Below are positions 1 through 12,492 of a stretch of 64,000 nucleotides of DNA, piece after piece. How positions within the stretch are numbered: the first letter of the stretch is position 1; each line of letters opens with the position of its first letter. This DNA comes from Epiperipatus broadwayi (Eukaryota > Onychophora > Udeonychophora > Euonychophora > Peripatidae), in assembly GCA_028023455.1 (NCBI GenBank), contig JAQFVV010012416.1, positions 7,049,594-7,113,593 of the forward strand. Direction: 5' to 3'. Under the pieces are notes generated by a model. It did no database searches. It saw only the letters and a list, made by a program, of their open reading frames with translations, and had not been told where the DNA came from. Both the position numbers and the translations under genes were made by a program.

Positions 1-288
1 GAATTATTTATTATTGTGTAGCAAGTATCGAATTTAAACATGAATACTATGTGCACTAATGATCCAAGATTCAGATGCCGTAATAAATTACTTCTGTTCC
101 CAGAGCTGATGTTGTGATCAGAAAGTATCATGTGACGCTTTGATTGGTTCAAGTAGAATCATTGGATTTTGATATGGATAAAGTGAAATGCATTCAGAGG
201 GGCATAGCCCATCATTTTATCATTATAACTATTAAATAACTAAATGTGTGGTTTATATATGTAATAAGATCAGATATTTTATGGTAAT

Positions 289-473
289 ATCTCCACACCA
301 AAACTCAATATATTTATATTATTCTATTTATTTCTATACTTAGCGCTTAAATTGAACATCGTTATTAGAACTATCTATCTATAGCTTTGAAACTGAAGGC
401 ATCGTTCCTTCAAAAGCGCTAAGTATAGAAATAAATAGAATAATATAAATATATTAGGTTTTGGTGTGGAGAT
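289..473. repeat. Long hairpin / MITE-like inverted repeat
   Basis: The 60-nt arms at 289-348 and 414-473 are reverse complements with about two mismatches, around a 65-nt loop. The outer ends read ATCTCCACACC and its complement. No convincing target-site duplication is visible. It could be a small non-autonomous DNA element or an inverted duplication; a transcript would fold into a long double-stranded stem. Confidence 0.85.
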
Positions 474-481
474 TTTATCAT

Positions 482-1023
482 TATACTAAAAATGGCAGAT
501 TGAAATAACTTTTGAAAATATAGATATCATTGTTTTTGATTTAGTTGTATATTGGTGGTTATTTATCTTTTCTACATGTGTGCGTGGTCATGTATATCAG
601 TGATTATTTATCTTTTCTACATGTGTGTGGGTATGTGCATTATTGGTATGAGATAGTGTGAATAATTGATGGGTACTTGAATGTCTGAGTTCGAATCCCC
701 TATATTTGTATGCATATAATAATGAAGAAGTTATCAACCCAATATTTTAAAAAAATCTGTATAAAATTTATTTTTTTGCACTTTTTACAATATTTTATTA
801 AATTCTATTATCTTAATTTCAACTCTTTGTGCAATTTTTTTCAAAGCTACAAAACACATTTCCTTTAAATTAATTTTTATGTGAATGTATGATAAACATA
901 TCTTAAAACACACACGCACATATATATATATACAGACATATGTGCATAGCTGTTATTATTGCATCGTTCAATTCATTTAAAACGATGTATGTATATATAA
1001 TGTAGTTGTTAAAAATGGTATTA

Positions 1024-1059
<36 letters not shown>

Positions 1060-1509
1060 TTGTATGTATATGTAAACATACATTTTTAAAGTAAAGTTAT
1101 TATATGTTTATGTTAAAAATAATGTAACACAATTGTGTTTTGTAGCTCTGAGAAAGAAGCAGAATAATCAAAATTAATATAAGTAAATTTAACAAGCGTT
1201 GTAAAGAATGTATAGTAAAAGAAAATTTTGTAGAGATTTTTTTAACATAAGCAATGCATAAAGTTTTTAAAAAAGTACTGAAAATCTTAGAAAAATATTA
1301 CATATGGAATTTGTAGAATTTATTTTAAAAAAAGTTGAAATAGGTGAAAGATTGAACAACATCTGGCAAAAGAAGTAATAGGTTAAAGCTTTTAAAAATT
1401 TCAATGATGAAAATAGTCATAACAAAATTGTGTGATAAATAAAAGTTTTGAATATTAAAAAAAGTAGAAAATTGTTTTGTGGTTAGATTAAAAAGAGGCT
1501 TATTATACA
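482..1509. other. Gene-free AT-rich stretch with small repeats
   Basis: No gene is seen. A motif of about 24 bp (TTATTTATCTTTTCTACATG) occurs twice near 559 and 604. A tRNA B-box-like string (GAGTTCGAATCC) lies near 682-695. A TAA microsatellite occupies about 1025-1054. Confidence 0.6.
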
Positions 1510-1720
1510 TACAATTGTATGATGGATTAGATTGTAAAAGACCTAGAAAAAGACCACAGGTGAGATGGATGTATAAAATAAGGAAATGTATGAGGTAATA
1601 TGGAGAACAGAGATTAGGGATCAGAGAAGCTGGATTGAACTTGTAAAGACCTTTATCCTGCAGTAGATTGATAATGGTCGAAAATGATGATGATGAGTTA
1701 TTTGCATCATCTAGTTGAAC
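1510..1720 (+). mobile_element. Degraded RTE-type LINE, 3' end
   Basis: The plus-strand translation shows a broken version of the C-terminal signature of RTE-like LINE proteins. A basic, proline-rich stretch (KRPRKRPQVRWM) is followed by a short conserved tail and a TGA-rich trinucleotide end (gatgatgatgag, about 1685-1700). In-frame stops and frameshifts make it a relic. The clade call rests on this tail and is tentative. Confidence 0.55.
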
Positions 1721-2284
1721 AATGAAATGTTTTTAGAAAAAGTAAAATTTTATTTCTATTTTTCCAAATACATGTAACTGCTATTTGTGATATACAAGTT
1801 AGTACCGAACTTTAAGTGCTTTTTTTTAAGATGTTAGTTTGACTAGTGACACCTAGTGTAAGAATTGAATAGTTAATCTTTGCATTCATGATTTCTCCAA
1901 TTTTTTTTTAAGTCAAGAACTTAAAACATATATATTTTATACTAATTTGTGTACTGTTAGTAAGAGTTAAATGTGTTAAAAAAGTTTAAATAATGTTTGA
2001 AATTTTCTAAAAACAATTAATATTTCAACTAGATGATGGAAGTAATATAACTGAAAGAAAATGCCATTATTACAAACCATCCTATGGACGTTATTGTAAA
2101 TTTATTTTGAAATGTAACTTTATATAGAGAAAAAAATTGGGTAATTATGAAAATAAAAAAAAAGGAATTGAATATTAAACATCTGAATTTTGAGAGTGAG
2201 GGATAATAATAACTGAATGGTTTGATGCTTGGGAGATTTAAGATGTTCAACTATCAGAAATGACAGACAGACTGAGTCTTGTCC
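1721..2284. other. AT-rich, nothing recognised
   Basis: No coding, RNA or repeat feature could be supported here. Confidence 0.5.
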
Positions 2285-2382
2285 TGCAAATCTTCATTTT
2301 TTTATGCATAAACCTTCTATCATTCGTTGACTACTATTGCTTGCACTAGGTGGCACTATTGTATGGAGACAATTGTCATTAT
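2285..2382 (+). repeat. Family A repeat, downstream half
   Basis: This copy aligns with the downstream half of the family A repeat: TTTTATGCATAAACCTTCT, then the ATTCGTTGACTACT region. It ends in CACTAGGTGGCAC (2344-2356), which fits the CTCF core consensus CACYAGRKGGCRS at every position. The ribozyme-like upstream half is not recognisable. Confidence 0.65.
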
Positions 2383-3161
2383 TTTAAGACTCTGTCTCCC
2401 CAGTTTATCACATTACTCAACCACATTTAGCAAGACTGAAATAAATAAATTGAAAGAATAAAAATAATATGTACATGTTAAAAAGAGTAAATATTAGAAT
2501 AATTTAAACAGAAGTAATACCCCCCCCTCTCATAAGCTAAAGATAAATAACACTCACATATCAATAAACAGTAAAGAATAAGATAGATCCATTATATATT
2601 GTATTGTATACTGATTTGCAAATGTTATTTATCTATAGCTTATGAGGACATTATTACATCTTTTTGAATTCTATATATACTAAGCTATGCATATTTGATA
2701 TTTATTAAGTATAGTGATAATATATATTGAGAAAACTCTAAATAAAATGAAAGATTATATTTAGTCTATACCTATAAGCAAAAAAATTGTAAAATATAGG
2801 TTGTAAACAATGGTTTTTTTAATGTTTTTGTTTAATAAATTTTAAGAGAATAAGATAGAGATATTTTTTATTCATGTTTGATCATCTTATAGATATAAGT
2901 TTTCAACAAATAAGAAATATTATTTATCAAATTGTATGTAAGTGCAAGGCTTCATATGTAGGTGAATGGAGATATGGTCTTGAAAAAATATTAAAGGAGC
3001 ATCAATTATTATATAAACATTAAAAAAAAATAATAATAATGTTTTAATAACAGCTTCTGGTTTTTTTTGATCATGAGAAAATATATGAGTTTACCTTTAT
3101 GTTTGATAGTAAAAATGCTAAGATTCTTCATGAAAAGAGGAACCATAATAAAATTAAAATT
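2383..3161. other. AT-rich, nothing recognised
   Basis: Homopolymer-rich AT sequence. No gene or diagnostic repeat was seen. Confidence 0.5.
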
Positions 3162-3369
3162 AAAATAGGCAAAACTCACTATACATATTGCCACACACAG
3201 CAAGCTAGAGTAATCAATGAATGCCAGAAGGCTTGTGCATAAAATCCCTATCTAGTGCCTACTCATCCAATATCCTCAGACTAGTTTATGGCTTATGGCC
3301 TTCTGGCATCCATTGATTACTCTAGGTTGCTGTGTATGGCAATACATATAGTGAGTTTTGCCTGTTTTA
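3162..3369. repeat. Inverted duplication of family A (hairpin)
   Basis: Arms of about 75 nt (from 3162, and ending at 3369) are near-perfect reverse complements and each contains the CATCCATTGATTACTCT block of family A. The loop of about 60 nt carries the TTTTATGCACAAG block and a decayed hammerhead-like core on the minus strand, where GAAAC has become TAAAC. The result is a head-to-head duplication of the family's 3' part. Confidence 0.8.
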
Positions 3370-4032
3370 ACAACAGTTATACACAAGCATAAGAGGTAGT
3401 GGTCATGTGATGTTTATTGGCTAAAATAAAAATTATTAATAAACAATCTGCTAACATTAAAATTTGGAAATCTTAGAATATGACTTGATGAGATTTACTT
3501 CCACTATATTTGAATTTAAATAACAGTTGAAGTAGATTAAGTGATTAACTGAAAATACTTCAACCATTTGTTATAATTTTTATAAATATATTTTCAATGT
3601 TATATTCATGATTACTTTTTTAATATATATATATCCTCATATTTTAAGTAACTTTTTTTTTTGACTATATTAAAAAAAATTGAAGCTGTGAACACTACTA
3701 TATTATATGTACAGAATGTGTTGAATACAAGCTTATTAAATTAGGTCATGTGATATCTGACTTGATTGTTTTGTAATACAGAATGTGTATATATATATAA
3801 TAAATGTAATAATGTTCAAGGCAGTTTAAAGAGGGTTATTTAAATTTCTTTGTATCTATAATTTCAATTTCTGTGGTCAATTTGCAATCTTTAGTGTCTA
3901 TATAAATATATTGCACCATAAATAAAGGTGGGATTCCATATTTATTGTTAAAAGGGGGTTGCCTTGACAACAGTTGAGCTTGTTGATTGTTATTGATATT
4001 GGAATTGTCAAAGTGTTGACTGGTTTTTATGA

Positions 4033-4068
<36 letters not shown>

Positions 4069-4569
4069 TTGGTAATATGGGCTGGAAATATGAATGTTGG
4101 CCCACTGATTGAAAACCCAATGATTGTAATGCTAAACAGCTTTTAACATTGGTGTTGGACAATCTTATTGCTATGAGCATTGAATCCAGTGGGTAATGTT
4201 TTTGCTGGTTATTCAATGATTGATATAATATGATAAACGTTGATATGTGCTACACAGAGAATTTGAAGATTAGAGAAAAGAAAAAGTTTAGAGAAGCCTC
4301 TATGGAACTGCTGTTTGGCACATAAATGATAATGATGAATTTCACTTAGTAATGGAATTCTTTTTATGGATACATATAAAATATTTGTCTTATTTCAATT
4401 CTCTAAAGAACCAATCTCTTTTATGATGCATATCATTATAGCTCAGCTTACCTTTAACTAATGGACTTGTTATTCAATCTTATCTTGACTGGATTCAGCA
4501 TTTATTGTTACATACCAGTGAATATACGAATAGATAAGATATATCCAATGGCAGAAACAAACCAATAGA
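3370..4569. other. AT-rich, nothing recognised
   Basis: No gene was seen. A TA microsatellite lies at about 4037-4062. A small family A 3'-end remnant (GGTCATGTGATGTTTATTGG) occurs near 3402-3421. Confidence 0.5.
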
Positions 4570-4810
4570 TGTTAAACCACTAAACATCACATGATCACCA
4601 TCTCTTATGCTAGCACATAATTGTTACTAAACAGGCAAAACTCTCCATACAGTAGTGCTACCAACCAGAGTAATCAATGGATGCCAGAAGGCTTGTCCAT
4701 AAAATCCCTATTTAGTGCCTACTCATCCAGCCTTCATCAGTGAGGAGCCTTGGATCTGGGAGCACTGCACCTAGATCTTAGGATTTAATGCAACACTCCA
4801 GCAGCCACCT
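4570..4810 (-). repeat. Family A repeat, longest 5' extent
   Basis: This minus-strand copy shows more of the 5' part of family A than the others. Read on the minus strand it begins near a CTGCTGGAGTGTTGCATT block, continues to GCTCCTCACTGATGAAGGC, loses the rest of the ribozyme-like core, and resumes at GGATGAGTAGGC. It ends with the family's 3' terminus ATCATGTGATGTTTAGTGG near 4571-4596. Total length is about 240 bp. Confidence 0.75.
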
Positions 4811-4951
4811 TTTTTTTAAACCAATAACTGGTGATGCTCAGTGACTATGATTGTCCTCAATGTGGAAGGGGATCTGGCTATAAATAGATAGTCCATTTGG
4901 AGGTAAAGTCAGACAACAACAAATAATGGTGCCAATTAAGTTTGCAATCAT

Positions 4952-5545
4952 GACCATTTTGAAATCTAAAGACCAGCCAAAACCATCACTGACATATCCA
5001 ACTGATAAATTACATAAATATTGAATAAAAGTACTTTAAATGCAGAGTGCCACCTGTGCTACTTATGCGTAGGAAGCAATTCATAAGTCTCCGTTAAAAC
5101 TCATTTTAAATAGCAGAAATATATCACCTAATGCAGCCAAATCACAGCAGAAATTAAGGTAAGAGCTTAAATAATATTTATATTGCATTAAAATTTAAAA
5201 GTACTTTAAATTCATATTTTAGAAATTATAAGCTAGTAGAAATAATATACTTTATTTCATATGGGTTTATAGTATAATCTTTTAGTATTTGGAAATTATA
5301 AGCTTGGTTTGATCAGACTTCCACATCTTTTGGATGATCCTTTGGATCGGCCAACCCCCCCATATTCCAGCGCTTTGCTCCATCGTGTTTCTTTTTTTAA
5401 AAAAAAAAATCCCTAATAAAATAAAGCATATTATTTTTACAAGCTTATAATTTCTAAAATATAAATTTAAAGTACTTTTATTCAATATTTATGTCATTTT
5501 TCAGTTGGATGTGTCAGCGGTGGTTTTTAGATTTCAAAATGGCTG
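4952..5545. repeat. Nested foldback element
   Basis: The outer arms, about 4952-5041 and 5462-5545, are reverse complements over roughly 85 nt with several mismatches. They share CCATTTTGAAATCTAAA and AAATATTGAATAAAAGTAC. A second inverted pair lies inside: AGTACTTTAAATTC...AAATTATAAGCT near 5202-5235 against about 5440-5472. No coding capacity was seen. It may be a foldback or a composite of nested insertions. Confidence 0.7.
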
Positions 5546-5559
5546 TGAGTGCAAAGTAA

Positions 5560-5885
5560 ATCAGGACCCAGATAACTGCCAGAGCTGAATAATAGTAAAT
5601 ATATTGTCCACTGTATTGTTAAAGCAGCGAGACTGGAAGCTACTAGAATATTAACTTGACACAAGGCAAACTGGGCTGGAAGTGTTACCGTACCTACATA
5701 CGAGGCAAGCCGTCACAATACAGCTGGAAGAGCCCATAAAGTCCCTTGCTTTAATAGTTGCCTGACAACTAGATTCTATACCTAGCCAACAGTATTAGGC
5801 AAAGGCACATCAGTTGTATATATTGTATATGAGTTGAATAAAATCTTTAATCGTACTTATACGAAACTGTGTTAATTACAATTAT
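5560..5885 (+). mobile_element. Possible solo LTR or retroelement end
   Basis: This segment has higher GC than its surroundings. It ends with a polyadenylation-like arrangement, AATAAAATC near 5838 followed by a short tail, which resembles the end of an LTR. I could not define both ends or a target-site duplication, so this is only a suggestion. Confidence 0.25.
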
Positions 5886-6521
5886 ATATAAACAGAACAC
5901 GTATAAAATATAAATAGTCAATAAAAATTAGTCCTATATCTCATGACCTAATCCTTTTAAGCTTGTAAATAAAATAAAAACTTGATGCCGTCTATTAACT
6001 CCAATATATATTACAACATACATACATCATTTTCTTAAAATGATACATTTTGGTAATTGTGTTATATTGCAAAGCCTATTATATTATTTTACTAGTATGT
6101 GCGTGTTGTAAATATTTGTACAAACATGAAAGTGGGATTTGAAATAAGTATAATGTAATTTATATTCATATAAATATCTTTAATCTTTTCTAAATTAATA
6201 TGTGCTAATAATGTTTTGTTTTTTTCTTTTGAAAAGCTGGAAAAGAATTTAGGTCATAACATGAGAGCTGTCCCAAAATCGTATCTTGTGCTGCCCTCTT
6301 TTAATCAGGTATTAAATTATAATGTGTTATATAGTACTATATGTATTAAAGAACTTCCACACCACTATGCACATTTTTTTGAAAATATAAAAATAAAAAC
6401 AATAAAAGACAAATGATCCCAAGATGCATTTCGCGATTAATTTAAATATGTTTTTAAAAGGATACGAAAGAAAATAATACAATGTAACTTTGATATCATC
6501 ATTATTAGTAGTATATAACTG
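5886..6521. other. AT-rich, nothing recognised
   Basis: Only short spurious reading frames. No supportable gene or repeat. Confidence 0.5.
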
Positions 6522-6748
6522 CACTTAGATTTTAGAATCCAATGCAACCCTCCAGCATGCTAGAAATTAGTGTGGGAATATTGGCTAAGTAGGCGCTAGA
6601 TAGGGATTTTATGCACAAACCTTCCTGCATCCATTGATTACTCTGATTTGCACTGAGTGATGCTACCGCATGGAAAGTTTCACCTCTGTGTAAGCAGCTT
6701 GTAAAAGCATAAACAATCGTGATCACGTGATGTTTAGTGGTTTAATGA
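6522..6748 (+). repeat. Family A repeat, nearly full length
   Basis: A plus-strand copy of about 227 bp. It has the decayed core (AGAAATTAGTGTGGG in place of GAAACTAGTCTGGGG), the block GCGCTAGATAGGGATTTTAT, the block CATCCATTGATTACTC, a degenerate CTCF-like site, and the 3' terminus CGTGATGTTTAGTGGTTTA. Confidence 0.8.
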
Positions 6749-9700
6749 ATAGCTTTTTTTTATGTGATTTGACAAAGTAAGCTTGAAAGTATATTGTATA
6801 TCTATTTCTTTAACAAAATTTGAAATTGTTTATTAAAAACTCTTCCATAATAAATTTTTCATTGACAGCTTTGATAATTTTGTTTGAGAAGCACATCATG
6901 TTGATCAGTAATCCACTATGTAGTTCTACTCCGATCTACTGTAAACTGAAGTGATTAATAATATTATATGGTGGCATCCATTATCACTTAAAAGCATTGG
7001 ATTTGCACATTTATATGGAACAGTCTTTTTTTCTTATTATGTATCTACTAATGGTAATTAAATACTGTCACTTGATCATAGTTTTGTATTTTTTATCTGT
7101 TTTATCTACTGTCAAATAGAAAACATGTTAAGACATAATAGTAAACTCTCCAATCATGTCATATTTAGTGGTTTACATGTTCAACAGGTTAACTTCTTAA
7201 GCTTTCACATTTTTATAATATATCATGGAAACTTGGTCTATGTCCCAATATGTTTTACATTATCTTAATTCATCATCTTTATATTATAATTTTTTGCCTA
7301 CGTGCCGATAGTTAAAATCCACCAGTAATTTGAATTTACATTTTACTTTTCATCATCATTGCTCAAGTTTATCATTCTTTGGGTGTATTCAAATTTCTTT
7401 TTATGTATTCTACCTCTTTCATATACTTTTAGACCATTATATCTCACACATCCCTTTTTTTTTTTTTTTTTTGCAAGTTTTTTTTTAGCTCTATTTAAGT
7501 CATTATATCTTTTTTATATATATTTAAGTCTCTTTTTTCTCAGTCTGCCCTTTACCTTTTTCAAACAAATATGTATTTATAAAATAAATCAAACACTATA
7601 TATAACATGGAAATAACATGCAACAACCTTCAGTATGCAAACCAGAGTATCAAAATTATTTTCATCCTTTTAATTAAATGAATTTGTCTTGCAAAGTCTA
7701 TTGAAATCACATTTTTTTATTTATATTTTGATATAATTTTTTATGAAGAAAAAAGGACAACATTCAATATCAAGATTAAAAGATGTCAGAGATAATCAAA
7801 ATAGTCAATCATGCTATCAAGACATAGTCAATCATTAATTCAAAGATCAATTTCTAAAGACTATATAAATAAAAATATAAATGACCACTGAACATTTTTA
7901 AATTGATCACAATTAGTCAGGTATTAACAGAAAATGAAATTTAGATGATGAAAATAATGTTTCTCCAGTTTTGTTTCTATTAAGAAAAGACCTATTCTGA
8001 GAAATAGATTTTTATATATCCAATAATATTCATAAGAAAAAATATAGGCCAGACATGTATCAAAAAACTTTTAACAGAATGTTGGATTTTATAGCATAAA
8101 ACTCATCAAGTTAAAAACACATATAATAATTTTTGTAAATATTCTCTGATTTTCATATTGAAGCTAGTATGCTTGCTATTTGTAAAATAATTAAACGCTT
8201 CATTTAAGCTGTTTGTTTGGTAAATATTTTGAAATTGAGATTTATAATATATTTATATCCAATAAAATTTGCTCAAATTTTGTACATATATTAAAAATCA
8301 ATAGTAAAGCAATATGACACTAAAATATTTTAGGTAAATTTCTGAGCTTTTTAAATCCAGAGGAATTAGAGGATCAAATTTCAAATATGTTGATATCACT
8401 TTAATAAATTTTCAGTAATACACATGAGAAAGTGATATATATATATATTTAAAAAAGGCTTTTAGGGCAATAGTTGTGTGAAAAACTCAAGAATTAGAGT
8501 ATCTTGGATTGAGGATCAATTTTTTTACTTATGGTGGTTGAATATCACATGACCTCTCATGCAACTGACCATTAAATTATACCATTTAAAATATGAAATG
8601 CTTCAACCTCCATATATAGATATGAAAGAAATAAAAATAAAAGAAACTATTTTCTATTAACATCATGAGCTGTATAATGATGATTGATAACACATATCGG
8701 AAACTTTTCGGGCGACAAATTTTCAGCTGTATAGTTAAAATTGGATATGCTCTATATATTTTAATAATTCTCACGGTTATGTTGCTGGGCTAAACAATCC
8801 TAGATTGTTTAAATAAATTACTGTAATATGTTATAATATTTCATATACTTGTAGATCATAGAAATTTTTCTGATCAGTTTTTTAAAGCCCTCTGAGATGA
8901 ATCAAAGAATCTCTTTACATTAAATAGCAAACTTCTTTTTTGATTAACTATGTGTGCATATATGTATACACAGAAATAGCCCATATGTAGGAGAGGGTCA
9001 GACCCTAAAATTTAATTTCCTTAGATCGATTCCAATTCTGATATTTCAGATGCCCAATCTTTTTATGAACTCCTGAGCTATAAAGTTATTCAAATATTTA
9101 TTATTTATATATACATATACGTACAAATTGAATCTGATTTGTTTTTCTAAGATTGAGCGTAATCATCAAAAATTATAGAAATTTTTTTTAAAAAATATTA
9201 ATATATTCAATTTTTATGTTTTTTAAATGATTCTGTTTATAATATTTTTAATTTTTTTAAAGCAAAAAACTCTGTTTGAATCTCATCATTCACTCAACGA
9301 TTACAAGACACCTATATATGTGAGTATTATTTTGGTCATATGATCTTTTTTTTGCTAAAGGAAATACTGGGGGTCTTATTATCCTATTAACACATGCTTT
9401 GTAAATTATCAGAAACAAGCAAGTTGCATTAAGTAATATACAAATGTGATATTTCAATCATTATGAATGAAGATATTTCCAAATTTAATCCAGTTTCATC
9501 ACACCTTAGGATCTCTTTTCCACAGCACACCAACAAACTTTCTAATTTTATTTATTCATTGTTACTTTAATATGTGTAAGACTTCCCCAATGTAGTAAAC
9601 AAAACCAGCTACATTTGAATTAATAACGTGAAACAAGACCTCAAACAATATATCATATCAATGATCAGTCTCATCAACGTGTAGAAAATCTTTATTTACG

Positions 9701-10089
9701 TCGTTAATGCAGTTCTCAAAGTTCTGAAAAATTTAATTTATGCATAAGATCAACAAATTATATAACTTTTTGCAGTATTTAAAGTTATGGATGCCTTCTA
9801 ATTAACAATTCTGTAAGTAATAGAATTTATTCTGATTCTAATAAAAAAAATTTTTTTTTTTTTTCTAATACCGTTAAGTTGAATCTTTATCAATTTTGAT
9901 AATTTTAATAAAAAAGTGAGTTTATTACTGTTAAAGAAATAATATTTACTTCTTCTTACATGCATGTTCTATAAGTTTCTTTTTTATATAAGCTTGAATA
10001 AATATGTCCTCTTCATATGATGTAAGTATGTTCTGTTCATATGATTTTATTGTTACAATCTTTGATCAATATTATTGTGTTTGTACAGA
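6749..10089. other. Gene-free AT-rich region
   Basis: About 3.3 kb of AT-rich DNA with poly-T runs, for example near 7450-7470. A family A 3'-end scrap occurs at about 7152-7176. I see no gene, RNA or complete element. Confidence 0.5.
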
Positions 10090-10150
10090 GGCAAAACTCT
10101 TCATACAGTGAGCATATAGAATGGTAATCATGTGATGTTTAGTGGTTTAT
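10090..10150 (+). repeat. Family A fragment (3' end)
   Basis: A short piece with GGCAAAACTCTTCATACAG joined to the family terminus TCATGTGATGTTTAGTGG. The interior is deleted. Confidence 0.6.
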
Positions 10151-10337
10151 TATTGTGTTTGTGAAGGAATTAATTTCAACAGTTTTTCATATTGAAAAGA
10201 CACATTTTTGGTATGTTTAATGCATGTAAGAATCAATTTATTATATCATATTTTTCAAAATTTTTATGTAGAAATAAGATCGATATAAAACTTTTAATGC
10301 TATTAAATTTTGATTAGGATATAGGAATATCTTAGAC

Positions 10338-10809
10338 CAGGGGTGGGCAATTGTTTTGGCTCAAGGGTCACAGAGGTTGTGGAGGGCCACGTCGGGAGGC
10401 CACTTTGTGAAAGCGAAGGTTAGCAGAGGGCCACACCTTTTTTTCATGACACAATAAACACACTGTTTTATTCCCTGTATTACCAAAGAAATATGTGTTT
10501 GTTCATTCTTCATTAAACACATGTCATTTATCACCGAATTTACATTTTTCGGAGGATTCATGGTTTCACTAAAGTTGGAAATGTATATATTTGCTAATGC
10601 AAAGACAAAATCGAAATTAACTAGATCAACTGGAAAAGCACTGCACATCATATCTAAACTGTGCACATGTATTGACATGGTCATTCTACTGGAAAATACA
10701 AGACAAATCTTCAGTTGTGCACGGAAAGGAAATCTCAGTTCAAGGTGGATTTTTCTGATTGTCTTGGTGGGCCGCATGTGGCCCTCAGGCCACTATTTAC
10801 CCACCCCTA
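10338..10809 (-). mobile_element. Non-autonomous hAT transposon, 472 bp
   Basis: The terminal inverted repeats are CAGGGGTGGGCAA and the complement of TTTACCCACCCCTA. A perfect 8-bp target-site duplication TCTTAGAC flanks it at 10330-10337 and 10810-10817; 8-bp duplications are the hallmark of hAT elements. The subterminal sequence is rich in GGCC-type motifs. On the minus strand a continuous 138-codon frame (10361-10777) contains a patch (CVYC) that vaguely resembles the BED zinc-finger region of hAT transposases. I read it as a deletion derivative, not a working gene. Confidence 0.92.
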
Positions 10810-10880
10810 TCTTAGACTAATGTTTCATAGATATGTGTAAAAATTGGAGAAACTATAATGTTTAATAACATATATTAGAA

Positions 10881-12484
10881 CAGCGTTTCCCAACCTTTTT
10901 TGGCTCGCGTACCACATGGTATTACATCATGCTAAATTGTACCACTTCATAAAAATGTTTATATTTCGTGAAATTTGTTATTGCAAGCATGTTATTTTAT
11001 TTGCATTATAAATATTATAGGGTGACCATGTATGTATTCACATCTCATAATGAGACAAATTACATTGAAATACGCCTAAACATCACGCCAGATTATAAAC
11101 TCACTGAAATTATAAACTCACTATAACATATTTTTATGTATGTGTTTGTTCAAAGTTTCATATTTTTTCCAAAATAATTTATTAAAGATTACATTATTAC
11201 ATTAAAAGTTATTTGGTACATATTTTGTTCAAAGTGTTTTCTCATTCCTTCATTTGGTTTTCCCGAATTTGAGTCTGTTTTCTCTTTTTTGGAGCATCTT
11301 GCTATTGGTTGGGCCATGGAGAGGATAAATTCAGCATGTCCCAAGTCATGGTAAAAATAACCTCAGGGGTTATCAGGCTATCGCTTGTTCTTGTTTTCTT
11401 TATATTGTTCAGCATGAAGTTAATAGGATTAAAATTTTGATGATTAAAAAATACTAGCTTACATCTAGTAATCCACAATAGATGATCAAGAATTAATGAG
11501 AGTCTAATTTCTGGGTATGATCCTTTTCTGATACATTCTTTCAAATTAAATAATTTAGATTGATTTGCCTTGATCCGACTCATTATTTATCTACTATTTT
11601 GTCATATTTCGTTTACTAATAAATGGTTTTAATAAAAACACAAAATTATAAAAAAACAATTAGTATATTTTCTTATCATAATCAAATATTTTTATAAAAT
11701 AAATTTAATGAGATCTTTGTGCTTGTTTTGAACAACATAATTTTTTGAAATTTGGTTCAAAAGATGCAAGGTATCCCCTTAAGTCTACAGCTGCGTTCAA
11801 TCTGTTTCGATACTTATTTTTTAAAAAAATATATGAAGAAAACGCTCTTCCTACTAATTCCGTACTAATAAATGGTAATAATAATTTAAGAGCTTTCTCA
11901 GAAAGTTGTTCATATTCTTTAATGTTTAACCAAAAATTAATTAGATTGTGTCATTTGAATTCTACTTATAAAGTTCTGTCACATGATAATTCTATTAAAT
12001 TTTATTTATCCTTTATTGATAATGATGTATCTTTTTCTAAATTTTCTTCATAGAAGGGGTTTGAAATCCCATTATCATTTGTGTTTTCGGGTTTTGGAAA
12101 ATATTCCATGAAAGATAATTTTAATCCTGTTAAATGTGCTATTATATTTTCTTGTATACCTTGAGACAGACTAACCTTATTTTCAAACAAAAAAATATGT
12201 AGAGTTTCGAATACGTCTGGTTGATTGTTTTCGATACATTGTTTCCAAAAATCTAATTTCTTAATCATACTTTCAATTTTATCATTAACATTAAAGATCG
12301 TTATCGACTGTACATATTAACAACTTTACTGTATAATATTATTAATTAAAATAATTTTTATGAATTATAGGAAAAAACATTTCTATATTTTTATGATTTA
12401 ATTTTTTTTTTATGTCCGCCATTATTGATTATTTTTCGTGTACCACCAACCAGCAACTCGCATACCACAGGTTGGGAAACACTG
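10881..12484 (-). mobile_element. hAT transposon, 1.6 kb, internally deleted
   Basis: The terminal inverted repeats are CAGCGTTTCCCAACC at the left and the complement of GGTTGGGAAACACTG at the right. A perfect 8-bp target-site duplication TATTAGAA lies at 10873-10880 and 12485-12492. The element sits only 63 bp from the previous hAT element but has different termini, so it is a separate family. It keeps the 3' part of a transposase gene on the minus strand (see 11730-12268). A further open stretch on the same strand at 11302-11583 is not recognised. Confidence 0.93.
11730..12268 (-). pseudogene. hAT transposase C-terminal region, broken
   Basis: Read on the minus strand, the first 88 codons (12268 to 12002) match the late catalytic region of SCAND3/ZBED5-like hAT transposases: KLDFWKQCIE, then HLTGLKLSF and MEYFPKP. 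A stop follows. Beyond it, down to about 11730, the same protein continues with further stops: a FW...EYEQLSEKALKLLLP stretch, an FS motif, KNKYRNRL, then DLRGYLASFEP. This is the dimerisation domain typical of the family C terminus. The N-terminal zinc finger and most of the catalytic core are missing. In-frame stops show that it is not functional. Confidence 0.8.
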
Positions 12485-12492
12485 TATTAGAA

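Noticed and set aside
7359-7616. An 85-codon hydrophobic frame
   Set aside because: The hydrophobicity comes from T-runs (Phe codons); typical of AT-rich non-coding DNA.
10361-10777. A 138-codon open frame spanning most of the small hAT element (and a 99-codon frame opposite it)
   Set aside because: It lies inside a 472-bp deletion derivative and lacks a convincing transposase domain; only a short Cys-rich patch is suggestive.
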